Shown here piece by piece: positions 25,305 to 38,587 of a DNA stretch of 64,000 nucleotides. The stretch is taken from positions 124,001-188,000 of the forward strand of contig NC_135060.1 of NCBI RefSeq assembly GCF_051014685.1, written 5' to 3'. Positions within the stretch are counted from its first letter, which is position 1. Every line of letters starts with the position of its first letter. The notes beneath the pieces are model-generated. The model was not told where the DNA came from. It did not search any database and saw nothing but the letters and a program-made list of their open reading frames with translations. Source of the DNA: Ptiloglossa arizonensis (taxonomy: Eukaryota > Arthropoda > Insecta > Hymenoptera > Colletidae). Both the position numbers and the translations under genes were made by a program.

Positions 25305-25364
25305 TTCCCCGAGAGGTAGTGGACCTCCTCCAGAGGTCCGCGGACCACAGTTTGAGAAGCACTG
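25305..25364. mobile_element. hAT-type transposon terminus (right end only)
   Basis: The stretch ends AGTTTGAGAAGCACTG, the reverse complement of CAGTGCTTCTCAAACT, a terminal sequence typical of hAT elements (CAGTGGTTCTCAAACT type). Just inside it is the palindrome GGTCCGCGGACC, and an inverted pair ggacctc/gaggtcc. I found no matching left terminus in the few kilobases upstream and no transposase, so this is a solitary or truncated end. Confidence 0.6.
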
Positions 25365-28300
25365 ATCTAGATGTATGTTTATTCCATATCGTAACATTTT
25401 TTTTCGAATTCGATCGAGATGTTACCTGCTCGATCGATCGCTTCCTCGTTTGAACGAAATCCAATTTTGCCCAATTTTGTTTCCTTCGAACCACTGTTTC
25501 GAAACGTTTGGTGTCGTCGAAGCACACAACCGCACCACGATGGAAAGAATCGGTCGAGGTCTTTACGAGAAGAGAGCGTACGCGTGTATGCGTGACAGGA
25601 AACAGTCGAGGTCGATACAGCGTCATTCTTCATCTCGATGCTAAATCATCGAACGATTCGCGAATAGTGGATAAGAATTGAAGAGGTTAGGTTCTGAAAT
25701 CCATGCTTAACGCGACTAACGCGCTTCTTTCTAATTTACAGATCACCGGTATGCGATTGTTGTAGCTGGTCGAGAATCGAGGGACAAGGGGAAAAGATCT
25801 AAAACGTTTGAGCGGCTTGAACGATAAATGTAAGTTTAACAAAAGTTTTTCAAGTACAGTAGAATATCGTGTATTTAAACGGCGTATATGTATATAACAG
25901 TATTTACAATTTTGAGTTCGAAGACTGCAGTACAGACGATATGCAGGAATGATTAGGTATAGATAAAAGTAACCTGGAATATAAAATTATGAGCGATAAT
26001 GATATTATTTTATCTATTTCTATTAAAAAGTATGACATGAAAAGACATGGGTGGATGTACTAACTCATGTAGTATGACAACACAATGGACAGATAACAAA
26101 AAGGAACGGATGTTCGACAAATATTTATTTTAAAAAGGATTGAAATAATTATATACTATGTTAAGGAAAGGCGAATTGTGGTTTTCTTTGACGAATAAAA
26201 GTTTGTTTCGATTTCGAAAGATTGAAAAGTCTGTAAGAACATTTAGAAAAGATTTTATTTATCAAATTGTTGATAAACTCGGCCAGTTTGATTAAACCGA
26301 CGAAGATTAACACAAACTAGGATCAATTAATTGAGCACACGTTACGATCGATACGCGACAGTATATGAAATATTGTCTAACAATAAGAATAAATGAAATG
26401 TTGCATAAGTTGTGGTAAATAGAGTCTAGACTACTACGATCGACCTTCTAATCGATACAGCTATTTGTGTGAAATGATTCCATAAATAATTTGTTACATA
26501 GTTCTTTACGTTACTTTCTTCATACTTTGCGATACACCATAGAAAATCAATGCAATACTATACTCTCGGTTCGCTAAAAAATGCTAGGAAGTTAAAAATG
26601 TTGCCTGTCCAATTGGATACACATAATTGTCAAGGTATTAATTTCAGAAGACTGCCAGACCACCCTGTCAGAATGCACCGAAACTATACGAAAAGTCGAT
26701 TTTTCAAAAGTGCCAGATTCGAATAACCTTTTCGTCTCGTTCGGTTAACGACACGTCCCATAAATAAATGCCTATCCGATAGAATCGTAACCGGAGAAGG
26801 GCAAGTGAATAGCTAAAACGTACATACTGGTTCGTTACTGGTTCTATGTAAAGTGAACATTACCGCGGCATCTAACGGTGCGAGTGCATCGAAGCGTGCC
26901 AAGAACTTTCCTTCGCGGTCCTCTATCACGCTAACGCGACGAGCAGAGGGTTTCGGATAAGCCAGGAAGTATCGAGGCACTGGGTACATTGCGCAATATT
27001 TTCATTACGAAGCAGAGTGTCGTCTATCCTCCGCTGGAACGTAAGGCGGAAGAAGAAATTTGATCCTTTAATGATCCTTGCTGGATGCGGATCGTTCCTC
27101 TTGCAGTCGAATCTTGCGAGGCTCGGGTCACGGTTTTCCAAGCGGTGCGTGCACGTTTAGGAACGCGAAGGAAGGCGAACCAACGGCTGCGATCCGAACG
27201 TGGTCGGTGATCGGTGATCGGTGATCGGTGATCGGTGATCGGTCGTCTGTGTTCATTTAGGCGGGGCTTCGACAAACTTTTTTCAAGAAAAGCCAATATT
27301 CACCGTATTATATCAGGATCTACAAGGAGTTACGAGAAAAAGAAACGAAAAAGGTGGACCGTGTTTTTTAAAAAGAATATTTTTTTAATATTAAACGTTA
27401 TACTAGGATCTTTCTTTCTTTTTGCGAAAGAAAGAAATAAAACTCTAGGCTGTGTTTTCCTTCGGTATTACCGACGAGATGAGTTGCTGTGATACAAGTT
27501 ACAGCCCTTCGTTAAATTGATCGATAATAATTATTTTTAACGAAAAAATTGTTCCATTAAACGGGAGTTAGGGTACTATATGTAACGGCAAAGACGAAAA
27601 TTGTTCAAGAATGTATGTATGAAAATAAGCGTTACAAGAGTCGAACAAATACGTAGCGTATTTTTTAACGCGATACAATGTTATTTCGTCGAGAGTGAGA
27701 GTCTTTTGTTATCCAAAGTGATAGAAAATGACTCACGTTGCTTCGCTAAATGGTATTCGCGAGTCAAGAGACGTGATTAGAAACCGGGTAATATGTCGAT
27801 GACCTGCCAAGAAAAGATAAAACGTTACTTATAGTATTCTGCTACATCCAAGTAGGGTAATCGCACGTAATATAGAACACCGCGAGATCTTGACGGATAA
27901 GTAACAAGCTCTATCGCCAACCATGCGAATTACCTCCTTATAGACAGGAGGTAGTAGTAGTATTAACTTTCGAAGAACGAAATATTTTTACGTTTGAAAG
28001 TGTTCGAAAGATTTTGAAAGGCAAATCGAATCGTTGAATTTTTTTATAGGATGATTATTTCAAAAGTATTACTTTTACACGATTTGTCACTAAACACGTT
28101 TCTTTACGATTGTTCAAAAGTAGTTGGATTTATTTTCTGTGTAATTAATAGTATAATTATTACACACAAGTGTTCCATATTAATATTATATTTTTACTAT
28201 TACGAGTGCATTATGAGTGGCAAATTTTCCATAATAAGTCGAATGTTCCATAGTAAACGCGGTTATCCTATATCCTTAACTATAAGTCACTTCATTGGAA

Positions 28301-31300
28301 CGTAATTAATACTACAGTGACGTTTTCGTGCACGATTCCGTGTCCTATATGGAAATCTTTATGTTCTTGTAAAAATGTAGTAATTTAGCGAACCGTGAAA
28401 CATCCGATAAAGAATCTCGTGTTTGAGATTATTTAAATTTCTGCGCTTTCGACACTTTGTATCTCTTTATTAGCAGTTGAGTTGTACCACGCATGATTAA
28501 ATTATATGAAAGAGGTCTGTTACCCTGCGCAGAAAAGTGGTTTGACCATGAATGTACAATGGTCATTGGAACGGTTGTCTGAGTCGCTCGTTGCCAATTG
28601 GGTAGAAAACGCACGAGTTTTTGTTGTGAAAAGTAGCGAGGATAAAATAGAAAAGAAAAAAATTATTAGAAAATGAAACGAAACCAAAGATAGCAAGTGC
28701 AAACGCACCTAAATGATTTTCCAGGGAATTGACTCGAAAGAACATGGTGATACTCCATGTTGGAATGTCGGATCTATTTGACCAAGTACGAAATATTTGG
28801 CTATTTACGAGGAAACAGTGTAACCTAAATAGGAGACTGACCGCTGTTACTGCAACATTCTGACGATTCGATAACTGACATCGTGATTCCGAGGAAATGT
28901 AAAGAATGCGCGGTGGTGGATCAAATTTCTTGGGATTTTCGCGCATTAGTATTCCACAAATGCAACAGAGGTGCGAGAGAATTTCACAGTGGGTGAGGCT
29001 ACGCGTGAAAACATGTTTCTAAGTAAATCCTTGTGATTCTTGACAGCACTGTCTTCAATTCTGACGTTTCAAATGAAAGTAACGATCGATCAACTGTCTA
29101 CGAGTGTCGAGATATACGTGGACAACATACTTTCACCATTTTCAATACGCATCAGAAAATTCTCGGCGAATTCGATGCTGCAAATCGATAAAAGTTGATT
29201 ATAAAATTTTATTTATAAATTTTTCTTTGCACTAGTAAGTAATATATTTAATCGTTAATTCGTTTCGAATAATATGCGATTGATCCAGATATAATAAAAG
29301 TGTTTAAATAATAAATATTTTCTTAAATATAAAGTAATTTACAAAAAATTGTCGACGACCCCATAGATTATCCAATCTTTATTTTCGATAAACATTTCCT
29401 TTTAATTTGCTGCTTGATCTGTCCGATTCGAACAGTGAGTTGCGTACAGGAAGTACTGGTTGCACGTGGTCAAATGAATTCAACCGGAGTGACGACAATA
29501 GTGAATCATTCGCTTATGCATCAGCTGGTAACATCGGTGCATATTTATATACCAGCGGCTATTTATATACATGTTAACAACTTTCGCAGGATTGTTAAAT
29601 AATCAAAGGTAACGTGAACACTGGTTCTCAACGGTGCACGGTCTGCTTCGTATGCAAATTAGATTTTTTCACCTATCGATCTACAACTACTTGGCTACTT
29701 GGCTACTGTACTTGGACAGAAAAAAGAAACTTCATCCAGGACTTTGGTTTTAAATAAGGCTGGGATTACTTGTCGAATTTTCTATGCATTCGAATCTGAA
29801 AAAAGTTTGGTGACTGAAACATTTGGCGAATAATATTTGAAAATTTGACTTTTTATATATTTTGAGCACGGAGCAAGTATTTAGATATTCCTAGTATTTA
29901 AACAACGCGATGTGGACTAGAAATCAAATTCTTCGAGTTGGTCGTTCTTTCTTAATTCTATTTTCATTTAGGATATTTATCGACGATTCTCTTTACAATA
30001 TTTTTAATTCGACGAGTAAAGTTAAACGTAGATTCGGTTAAAATTGATAAGTTTTTTTCTTTTGAATAATTGTGCTTCGAAAAGGATTCGCAACTAGGAC
30101 CGAAACGTAAAGAAGTATTTATCGCTTGAATTGACTCTACGTATCCCCTATAATCTGGGATCGGTCATTGTTGTTCCGCTGCGGCGAATCCAGTGATTCG
30201 ATGCCACCGTTTTTTTTTTTTTTTTCCCCCAAAGAGTGGCGCACGAACGACCAAAGGAATAGAACTTACGAGTCGACCGATCAACGCTCAGCGTGACTCG
30301 GAGCCGTGAACGGTGAACGTCGCCTGCGAATTCCACCCGCAAACGTAACAATTCGACCCAACGTTGAAGTTTGCAATTCGCCACGGCTGCTTACGTCTCG
30401 AAGGGAGATAGAACATTACAGAACAGTCTACGTCCAGTTCCAGTTATTTGCTTCAAGTCCGGTTCCGTTCTTATCTCGCGCGCTAGTTTCGCTCAGCTTC
30501 GATCTACGGACAGGAACGAAAAACGTTCGAATGCGTTCAAAGATAAGAGTGTCGAGATTGTCAACGATAACAAAAGAAATGTCCCCGTCCCCTTTCGAGC
30601 GTTGCAGACTATTTCACCATTTTCTTGGAACGTATTGAGAAACAGCGAAACGATTTTCCCTTTACTGTTAACATTTAGAGGGAACATTTACATTTCTTTT
30701 ACCGTTAGGATTTAGAGGGATTATTTACGTAATGTACACGGTACCGAGCTCAAGCTACAAGAAAGAAATAAGATAAATGGTCCACCAGATACGGTGATAC
30801 CGGGTACATGGACTCTGTTTTTAAGAACACCTTGAAATCGAGTAAATTTAAAATACGAAATATTCGAAATATTCTATTTATCAGTTTGCGCCTGTGAATT
30901 ATATTTCCAAGAATGTATAATTAACGTAACGTAACGTTGTATCCTTACAAATAACTGCGGAAACTTGGTTTGCGCGAATGGATTGAACATTTGCTTAAAC
31001 AACAAGTATGATACTCTTTCTCGTAATTGCGTAAAAAATTCTTGACTACACCAGAAATTAAAATGTAGAATTTATCAAACTTTGATTTGTTTCGAGTTAC
31101 AATGTAAAATTTACATCCTCGATTGCACTCACTTTAACGAAAGAGCATCGACCGATTGCCAAATAGTTTAAGAAATACTTACCTAATTTGCCTCTTCTAG
31201 CAGTCCATCTCGAAGCAATTTACCCTCACGTTTCGTGCGTTCTTACCGTAATTTAAAATTCCAAGCTTGATTTTCTTACGTGTCCTACTATTTTAACTCT

Positions 31301-32065
31301 AGTCATTCCGATACACGAATATACATATGTACATTCCTTGGAATCTTTTTCTTTCTCGAAACGTTTTATTTCCTCGCGCTTCCCACAACTCTTCCTATGA
31401 CTTTTTCTCTCTCTCACACTTCGCCTCTTAAAGTTTCGTACACCTGTCGCCGAACACTTTGTATGCAAGTAAAGATCGTGACCAGTCGATCGAGGAAAAA
31501 TATCTGATTATGCGAGTTCAATACGGTCAAATTGCTCGCCTACGTGTATTTAAATTTTCCGTGCGCGCTAAATTATAGCGATAATCAGCTTTGTTCGAAC
31601 ACTGAAAGCGTCTTACCTACGATACATCTCGTATCTTGCGAATAATTAATTGCACGTTGCGCTTGTAGTTATTCGCTCCAAATAATTTAGACGTTATGAA
31701 TTTTCTTGCAATTTTTGTTTAATGACCGCACTTGGAAAAATCTTGCGTTGTCTGCATAACGGAACAAAAATTTAACTCCTTGGAGTTTTTTCGTAACTTG
31801 AACATCCAGAAGAATACAAAAGAGTATAGTATATTTGGGCCCAGCAGTTGACGCGTTGAGTGCTGTGTCGGTTCTTGATATTTAAGAATGTATTTGACAT
31901 TTGTGTAAAGTGTAACGCGAATGGTAAAACTATTTAATAGTTTGTCGGTACGCTTCTACATGATTGCTAATGACGGTAAAATTATTCTACGATAATTACA
32001 AAATGTTTAATTTGTCACGATTAAGTTTAAGTTGGATCTCTATAGTTGAATGTTTCGTTTTCCAG
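25365..32065. other. Noncoding stretch, probably upstream/5' UTR intron of the ZP-N gene
   Basis: No coding exon recognised. Patches of CpG-rich sequence lie at 26.7-27.26 and 30.15-30.72 kb. A 7-bp tandem repeat lies at 27204-27240, a poly-T run at about 30210-30225, and a weak hAT-like CACTGGTTCTCAAC motif at 29619. The stretch ends in the acceptor ttttccag immediately before the start codon of the ZP-N protein, so part of it is likely a 5' UTR intron. Confidence 0.45.
27204..27240 (+). repeat. (CGGTGAT)n 7-bp tandem repeat
   Basis: About five copies of the heptamer CGGTGAT, read directly. There are no spacers, so it is not CRISPR-like. Confidence 0.95.
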
Positions 32066-35000
32066 ATGCTGCCGAAGTTGTTGGTCCTGCTCTGTACAGC
32101 ACTCCCGTTGGTGCTGTCACAGAGCAATTATGCGTCGCAGGGCAACAGCATCGAGTATCAGCCCGGTTTGCCACCGAGCACTGTTCTCGACGGCAAGGTG
32201 ACCAAACTGGACGACATCTCGTCGATGATATTTCTGAACCGCACGAAGGCGTATCTGAATTGCAGTCAGGGTAGCATGCACGTCGAGTTGAAGTTCGAGG
32301 AACCATTTTACGGAGTCGCCTACGCCGATTTCGATCGTAACAGCGCCTGCATATTCAAAGGACGCGGAGCGACCAGTGCTAAGTTGGAACTACCTCTAAA
32401 AGGTACGCACTCTCGTTCGCGATTTACGGTCGGTCGGCTTCGAATAGCGTAGAATTCCGGACTTTTACGATGTCAAACTCATCTTGAAACCCACGCATCG
32501 ATTTACGTCACGTACGAGCTGTGTGTATGTACAATTTGCAAAAATTTCTTCTCATCGGTAGCGTCCGTTGCGAAAGTATTCCTAGCAAACGTAAAGAAGA
32601 GGAGCGATACTCGTCAAGTGACTGACTCTTTATTACGTTGTTACAATTGTTTCCAAAAATCAATCGAGCCCCCTAAATACTAAAAATGTTGTCCGATTAC
32701 ATTATAAACGTCGAACCGGTAACTTTTAATCCTTTAGATCGAAAACAAGAAAAATGTATAACTTACGCGAGAAAAATAAAGAAACATTGTACGTATTATT
32801 ATTCATTATTTGATATATTTGTATACAGCTAAGTGTACATCAACCGTAGCTCACTTTGGATCGCGACGTATGGTTATCGTTCCAATTTTAAATTTATTCC
32901 AATTTGTCTATACGTAATTAAAGAAGAAGAAACAAATTGAGAGCTCGATAGCCTCTGCACGTATATTTATACATTTGTATTAAAAATTTACAAATACGGA
33001 CGCATCTATAGTACGCGCGCAAGGAGATTGCGTTCGGAGTTACGAAGGATTCTATTCGTTCCATCTCCTGATGGACCCGTACGGGATGTGTAGTATATCG
33101 ACACATCTTTTTGAGGCCGGAGGAGATGACTTCCGAACGACCAGAACCTGTCGTATCGTAACTCCAGACAGAATCTTTTCGCGCGCGTACCATAGGCGCG
33201 CGTCATAGTATTGGTAACATAAGCAGACGCGCAGGAATTTTTTTCTATTTCGCCATTCGATCGATACTGCCTCGACTAAGATTACTCATCGCGAATCAAG
33301 AAGATCGACAAAGCTTTTGCGAACGTGGGTAAAAACGTACCCAAGCTCGAACCACGAACGGTCAATTATAAATAAATATCATTGTTTCTTGTTCTTGCCG
33401 TATAAGTAGTGTATTTAATTTTATGTAATTTCGTTAAAAAAAAAAAAAATAGTTAATCCGTATCAAACGAAAGCACAAAATATACTCTCTACTAGAGCCC
33501 TGTTGCGTTTCTTTGGATGTTAGGAATAAAAAATGAAGCTAGTTTAATTACAGTTAACACGATGTACGTGTTTGAAAACGCCATGTACGTTAATGTTACA
33601 GGTTGTGGCACGAGGCAGGATCCTCAACGCGTGTTCACCAATAATGTTGTAGTTCGCTTTCACCCAGGTCTTGAAATGGACGGCGATGAAGTTATCACGA
33701 TAGTTTGCAGATATCCTCCGCCTATGGCGCCCGCGCCACCTGCACCTCCTGCTAGCATGTAAGTATACAACAGCAAAGAATGAACTCTTCACGTATTTTA
33801 TCATAAATGCGCACGTTTCATAGAGATTCAAAGGTTCAATGATTCTCAAGTTGAGCAAGAAACACGTATACAGGGAGGAATTTTAGTTTTTTTCTAAAGA
33901 AAATTGAGAGTTTTTTGTAATTTTGATGCAGTTCACTGAGATAAACGTCAACCTTTCTATTATATATATATAATCTCACGAACAGACAAATGAAATTGGT
34001 ACGTCACGAATGATATCCGAAGACACTATTGTTACAAATGATTCAATGGGAATGTTGGTAACATCACGAAACGAGAAAATCATATATTTCATACGTAACC
34101 ATCTAATCAGTGGTTCATCCTAGGAAATCTGTGATTTCCCTTTCCACGAAGTATTCATAGTTGGAATTTGTTTATTAATTATTTGCAGCTTGGCTACCGC
34201 GACACCGGCACCACTGCCCGAACCTCCGCTGAAAGGATTTCAGATCCTCCTTATTATTTGCGCGATCCTGTTCCTGTCGTTGCTCCTGCTGGGTTTAGGT
34301 TGTTCTTACATGTGCCTGAAGCGCAGAAACGTTCGTGTGATACATCGCCATCCGTTTGGAAGTGGTTCGGGCTCCGAGATAACGAAACTTTCCACATCGT
34401 CTTTGAGCAATATCACCATGTTCGAGGGTCTGAAGATACCTCGTGCCCATGCACTTTTGCAGCCACCTCCGTCCACTACCGGAAGTGATGCCAATTTGAT
34501 GATCGACCACTCGTTGCCGAGCGACTATCCAAGCGAGAGCTCCGAGGTAAATTCGTAGGAAGTGTTCGGATCGTTGGACGTTCGAATTCGTTTACTCGAA
34601 TTGAAAATCCTTGTTCACAGGTGGACGAGGAGCCTTCTCTGCCGGTCTCTTCGGCTGGCTCGTACGACAACAAGGCATTTGTTCATCACGAGAGCCATCA
34701 GCGTCAAGAAATGCGTACCACCAGTTCCCTGTATTCGGAAACAGTTGCCGCTGAAGTGGAAACGTCATCGATGACGGCAGCGAACGCTTCTAGAACCGCG
34801 ATACCCCGTCACATGGTTGCAGTGCCTATCGAGCCAAAGTTCGACGTGCAAATGCGAGTGAAGAGAGCCCCGCCGCCTCCACCCAGTCCTTTGCCGTCCG
34901 AATCCGACGTGGCAAGCGTCGCCCTGGAGAGAAACCTAACCACGATCCTGGAAAAAGAAGAGTCCAGTCTCACACGTTGTCTGGAGAGTCCACCGACGAG

Positions 35001-35131
35001 AATGACCACCTTCTCCTACGTCCCGGAACTTCACGGGCCTCCAGGAGGAGCCTCGTCCACTTCGACGATTTCTCGACAGCAAACGCCACCCGTCTACTCG
35101 AGAATTCTCAGGAAACAGGCTGAAAGAGAGA

Positions 35132-35163
<32 letters not shown>

Positions 35164-36804
35164 ACGAGCACCAGTCTCGTCCAAGAACGAATTCCCTCGC
35201 CTTCACCGGTCGAACAAGCTCCTCTTCAACACCACGAGATTCGTAGACCAAGATCCTTGACTTCCTTGAACACCGAACTGACGGAAACACGTTCCCTTAC
35301 AGAGGTGACCGACCACACCCATGCCAAGTACAGAGTGGCCAGTATCCTAGCACCGACACCACCACCGCCTCCACCGATCGTACCAACGGCTACAGCGACC
35401 CATACAGCCGTACAACACCGTGAACATCGTCTGTTCCGCGAAGAAGTAACGGAACCATTGGTCGAACCACAAGTAGTCGCCCCAAGACGTCCCGAGATCA
35501 CGACTCACGAGGTAGACGATGTATTCTTGAAAACAGTGACGGAGAAAAAGACGATCGAAGACGTGGAGCGTCACCGTCGTCAAGTAACCGAATACAGAGC
35601 CAGACCTCAACCACCGCCCGATCCCAAATGGGACGTGACCATCAGGAACTATCCTCAAGAGAATCTGCCACCGCCACCACCAGAGTGGGAGAACTTCTCC
35701 GACGTTAGCTCCACTTCGAATTTGACCATCACGAACGAACCAACGGGACACGAGGCAGACCCGCCAATCGACGAGGAACCAGACATCAACATAGAGCCCA
35801 CGTACACCGCACGCGCCGAAATACCCTGCAGACCACCTCCGTCCACTCGTCGCTCGATCGATGAAACAGACGCGGATTGGTTCACCAGATTGTCACGAGT
35901 TCTAGATCCTCGTTACACCAACGAGTTGACCGAAGTAGAACGCACCAGATGGCGCGAGATAATTACAACCGACAGCACACTGAGGACACTGTTGACCGAG
36001 GCTGTTGTTAAAGAGGACTACGAGCTTATACGCAAAGACGCGAGATATACGAATTTGTTTCCACCAGCGAAGTGGGACGTGATCATACGAATCCTGGGCC
36101 CTCCTTCCGCGCAAGCGGGATCCACATCCTCCTCGAATCATGGGAAGAACCACGGGCAGAGATACAAGAGGTCCAAGTCCTCCGAGTGGGACACTAGGTC
36201 CAGGAGATCTTCGCTGCCGACTTTGTACGAGTACGAGAGCGACGGGGGCAGCTCTGCTCGCACTCAGGGACACAGGCTTCAAATATCCCAGTCTGCCACC
36301 GGAATGGGTCAGCCGAGCCGTTTGCGTAGATTGGGTTCGAGTCACAGAGGCGCGGTCGGTAGCAGCGAAGTGGACGTCAGGTCGATGTCCGAAATGACGG
36401 TTCGAGACTTCGCCAGGGTGGATCGGGACGATCTGACAAGTTTGAGTTCGTTCGAAGGCGCCGATTCTTTGGTGAGGTCTCTCAGCCAGCCTAGCTTGGC
36501 CAGAAGCGGTTCCGAATTCACCGAACACTGGGGCATACCCTCGGGAATGATGGATCTTCCACCGTGGGCGGCCGAGGACGCAGAAGAGGGGACCAGTTCC
36601 GTGGAAACAACACCCAGGGTCGTCAGACGGAACGATCGTTTGGAAGTTCTTACCTCGTTCGACGATCGCATACAAGTGCCTGGATCCTCGACGACCAAAT
36701 CGAGTCGTTACATGGAGAGAGAACTGAGCAGCGTACGCGTGTCCGAAAGCCAACGAACCTCGAACTGGTTCCACGACGATTCCGAGCCCGAGATGCAAAT
36801 CTGA
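32066..36804 (+). CDS. Type I membrane protein with a single ZP-N module and a long proline-rich cytoplasmic tail
   Basis: Four exons join in frame: 32066-32402, 33602-33758, 34189-34546 and 34621-36804 (TGA), giving 1011 residues. A signal peptide (MLPKLLVLLCTALPLVLS) opens the protein, which is why I start at 32066 rather than at the in-frame ATG at 31964. Residues about 45-152 form a ZP-N half-domain with exactly four cysteines (C66, C95, C114, C148) and the family phrases CGTRQDP and VVVRFHPGLEMDGDEVITIVC. A proline-rich stalk leads to a membrane segment (about 182-205) and a basic stop-transfer KRR. The ZP-C half, polymerisation linker and furin site of ordinary ZP proteins are absent. 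The tail has repeated PPPPP tracts, a poly-threonine run, serine-rich stretches and an apparently globular region near 700-779. ZP proteins act in apical matrix and adhesion; the tail suggests signalling or cytoskeletal binding, which is inference. I do not recognise a gene name. Confidence 0.9.
32403..33601 (+). other. Intron 1 of the ZP-N gene
   Basis: From donor gtacgc to acceptor tgttacag it splits a glycine codon (phase 1) and rejoins ...LPLKG to CGTRQDP, exactly as in the ZP-N fold, so no exon is missing between them. It contains an A run near 33436-33449. No structured feature was recognised. Confidence 0.85.
33759..34188 (+). other. Intron 2 of the ZP-N gene
   Basis: Donor gtaagt to acceptor atttgcag, phase 2. 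AT-rich, with nothing else recognised. Confidence 0.85.
35131..35167 (+). repeat. Coding (ACG)n microsatellite
   Basis: Eight consecutive ACG codons, a GCG, then three more ACG give a run of threonines broken by one alanine in the cytoplasmic tail. Because the run is a pure repeat rather than a mix of threonine codons, it is likely to vary in length between individuals. Confidence 0.95.
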
Positions 36805-38191
36805 GCCGCGAAATTAATTTCCGAAATTTTTCTCGATTCCGTCCTGTCGTTCGTTCTTCTTATTTCGTTTCTGCTAGGATCGAGGCAGAACGCACGCGAA
36901 TACGATCGATCGCTCGGACCAATGCTCGCCTTTTGTGTTTCTTCCGATAGGTACCGGTCGACGAGTATATTTATTCCGTAATTTCTGCCGAATAGCCTCT
37001 ACGATTTCTTTTTCGTAAACACCAAGATCTTTCTTTTTTGATATTCTTTTACCGATATGTATCCACTGGTCGGAAGAACGATCGATTAACCTTCACTGCC
37101 TGTTGCCTCCCTCCCATCCAGCAGACCGGAAGACGTCCTCAATTTCGTCGAGAACCAACTTCCATAAACGTCGAGTGTACGATTCAACGCGTTGGCTACC
37201 GCGTGGCTCGGACCAGTGACCCAAACACGACTCTGTCGATGCGACGGGACAGATCTTTTCACGTTTCGATAAACAGAAATGTTTTTTAATCGGAAATCGT
37301 GCTCAACGTTAGCAGCACGAAATACTTAATTGCGGCCAACGACAAACCTTAATGTTTGGAAAACATTAACTGAAACTAACAGGGCGGTCGACGCGTTGAA
37401 GAACGATGGCCATTCTCTTTACTCGCCACTCGGTATATATATCGCAAAAAGTCGAGCACAATAAAGGGAATCGACTTTAACAAACGAGTGAGACTATAGA
37501 CTCTGGCATAACAATCGAATTAATCATAAATTAGAAATTAACTCGAGGCAAGTTAAAGGGTAAGTTTATCATTAACCACGCAACAAATTTGCTTTCCTAA
37601 CGATCGACGGCCGAATGGCGTATTTTAAAGATCTTTGAGATCGTTAAAAGCCACCATGATTTTTTGGAGCGGTGTTTAACACGTTCGCTGCACATCTTTT
37701 CCGAATTGTTCGATTCCTCGTTGTTTTCGAGTTTCAGATTTTAAAGGTATTTCAAGGATGCGTGTAATTTGTCGAGAAATATTATTTTCAAACATTTTAC
37801 AAGTTCGGTAAGTAACTAATGTAAACTTCCGTAGCACCAAGTTGTCGATGAGACACGATCCGTCGAAGAACTTCAAAAAAATTGTAACTTTTGAGATCCA
37901 TTTTAGGATTACCTTCACCGTTGAGAAGAATTGTTGCAAATACAAGGTTTATCAGAACTATAGGTAAAGTTTTAAGCGGCTAATGTAACTCACGAAAAAA
38001 TAGAAAAAAGCTAAATAAACATAAAACCATTTACGAAGCATTTCATTTCTTTGTGCATGACTGCTAGCTCAAAAGTTCGAAGTATAAATATAGCATAGAT
38101 GACTTTGCCATGTATTACCAAAGCATGTAAGAAACGAACGGTCCGGGTTAGATTTGGATCAACTTAGGTTTCGGTTACTTTGGACATCTAC

Positions 38192-38411
38192 TTAACACTT
38201 TCACGAAAGAATAGAATTTAAAAGAAACGTTTCAAGAAATGTATATTTTTAATATTCTAAATTTTATGTCTTTTCTAATTTTTCTTTTTATCGATACGTC
38301 ATGAACAACGTACAGTACACAAGACACAAAAAGGAAAATAACCTTTACCATTTATGTTTATCTAAAACACAATTTTGATAGATGAACATTGTTGTTGTTG
38401 TTGTTGTTGTC

Positions 38412-38482
<71 letters not shown>

Positions 38483-38556
38483 TGTCGTTGTTGTTGTTGT
38501 TATTCTTCTTGTTCTTCTTGTTCTTCTTGTTCTTCTTCTTCTTCTTCTTCTTCTTC

Positions 38557-38587
<31 letters not shown>

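Noticed and set aside
27204..27240. Short regular repeats as a possible CRISPR-like array
   Set aside because: Head-to-tail 7-mers without spacers, in an insect nuclear genome.
35902..36798. A 298-codon open frame antisense to the last ZP-N gene exon
   Set aside because: Antisense openness follows from codon composition of the real exon; the sense frame has matching splice phases, a signal peptide and a domain.
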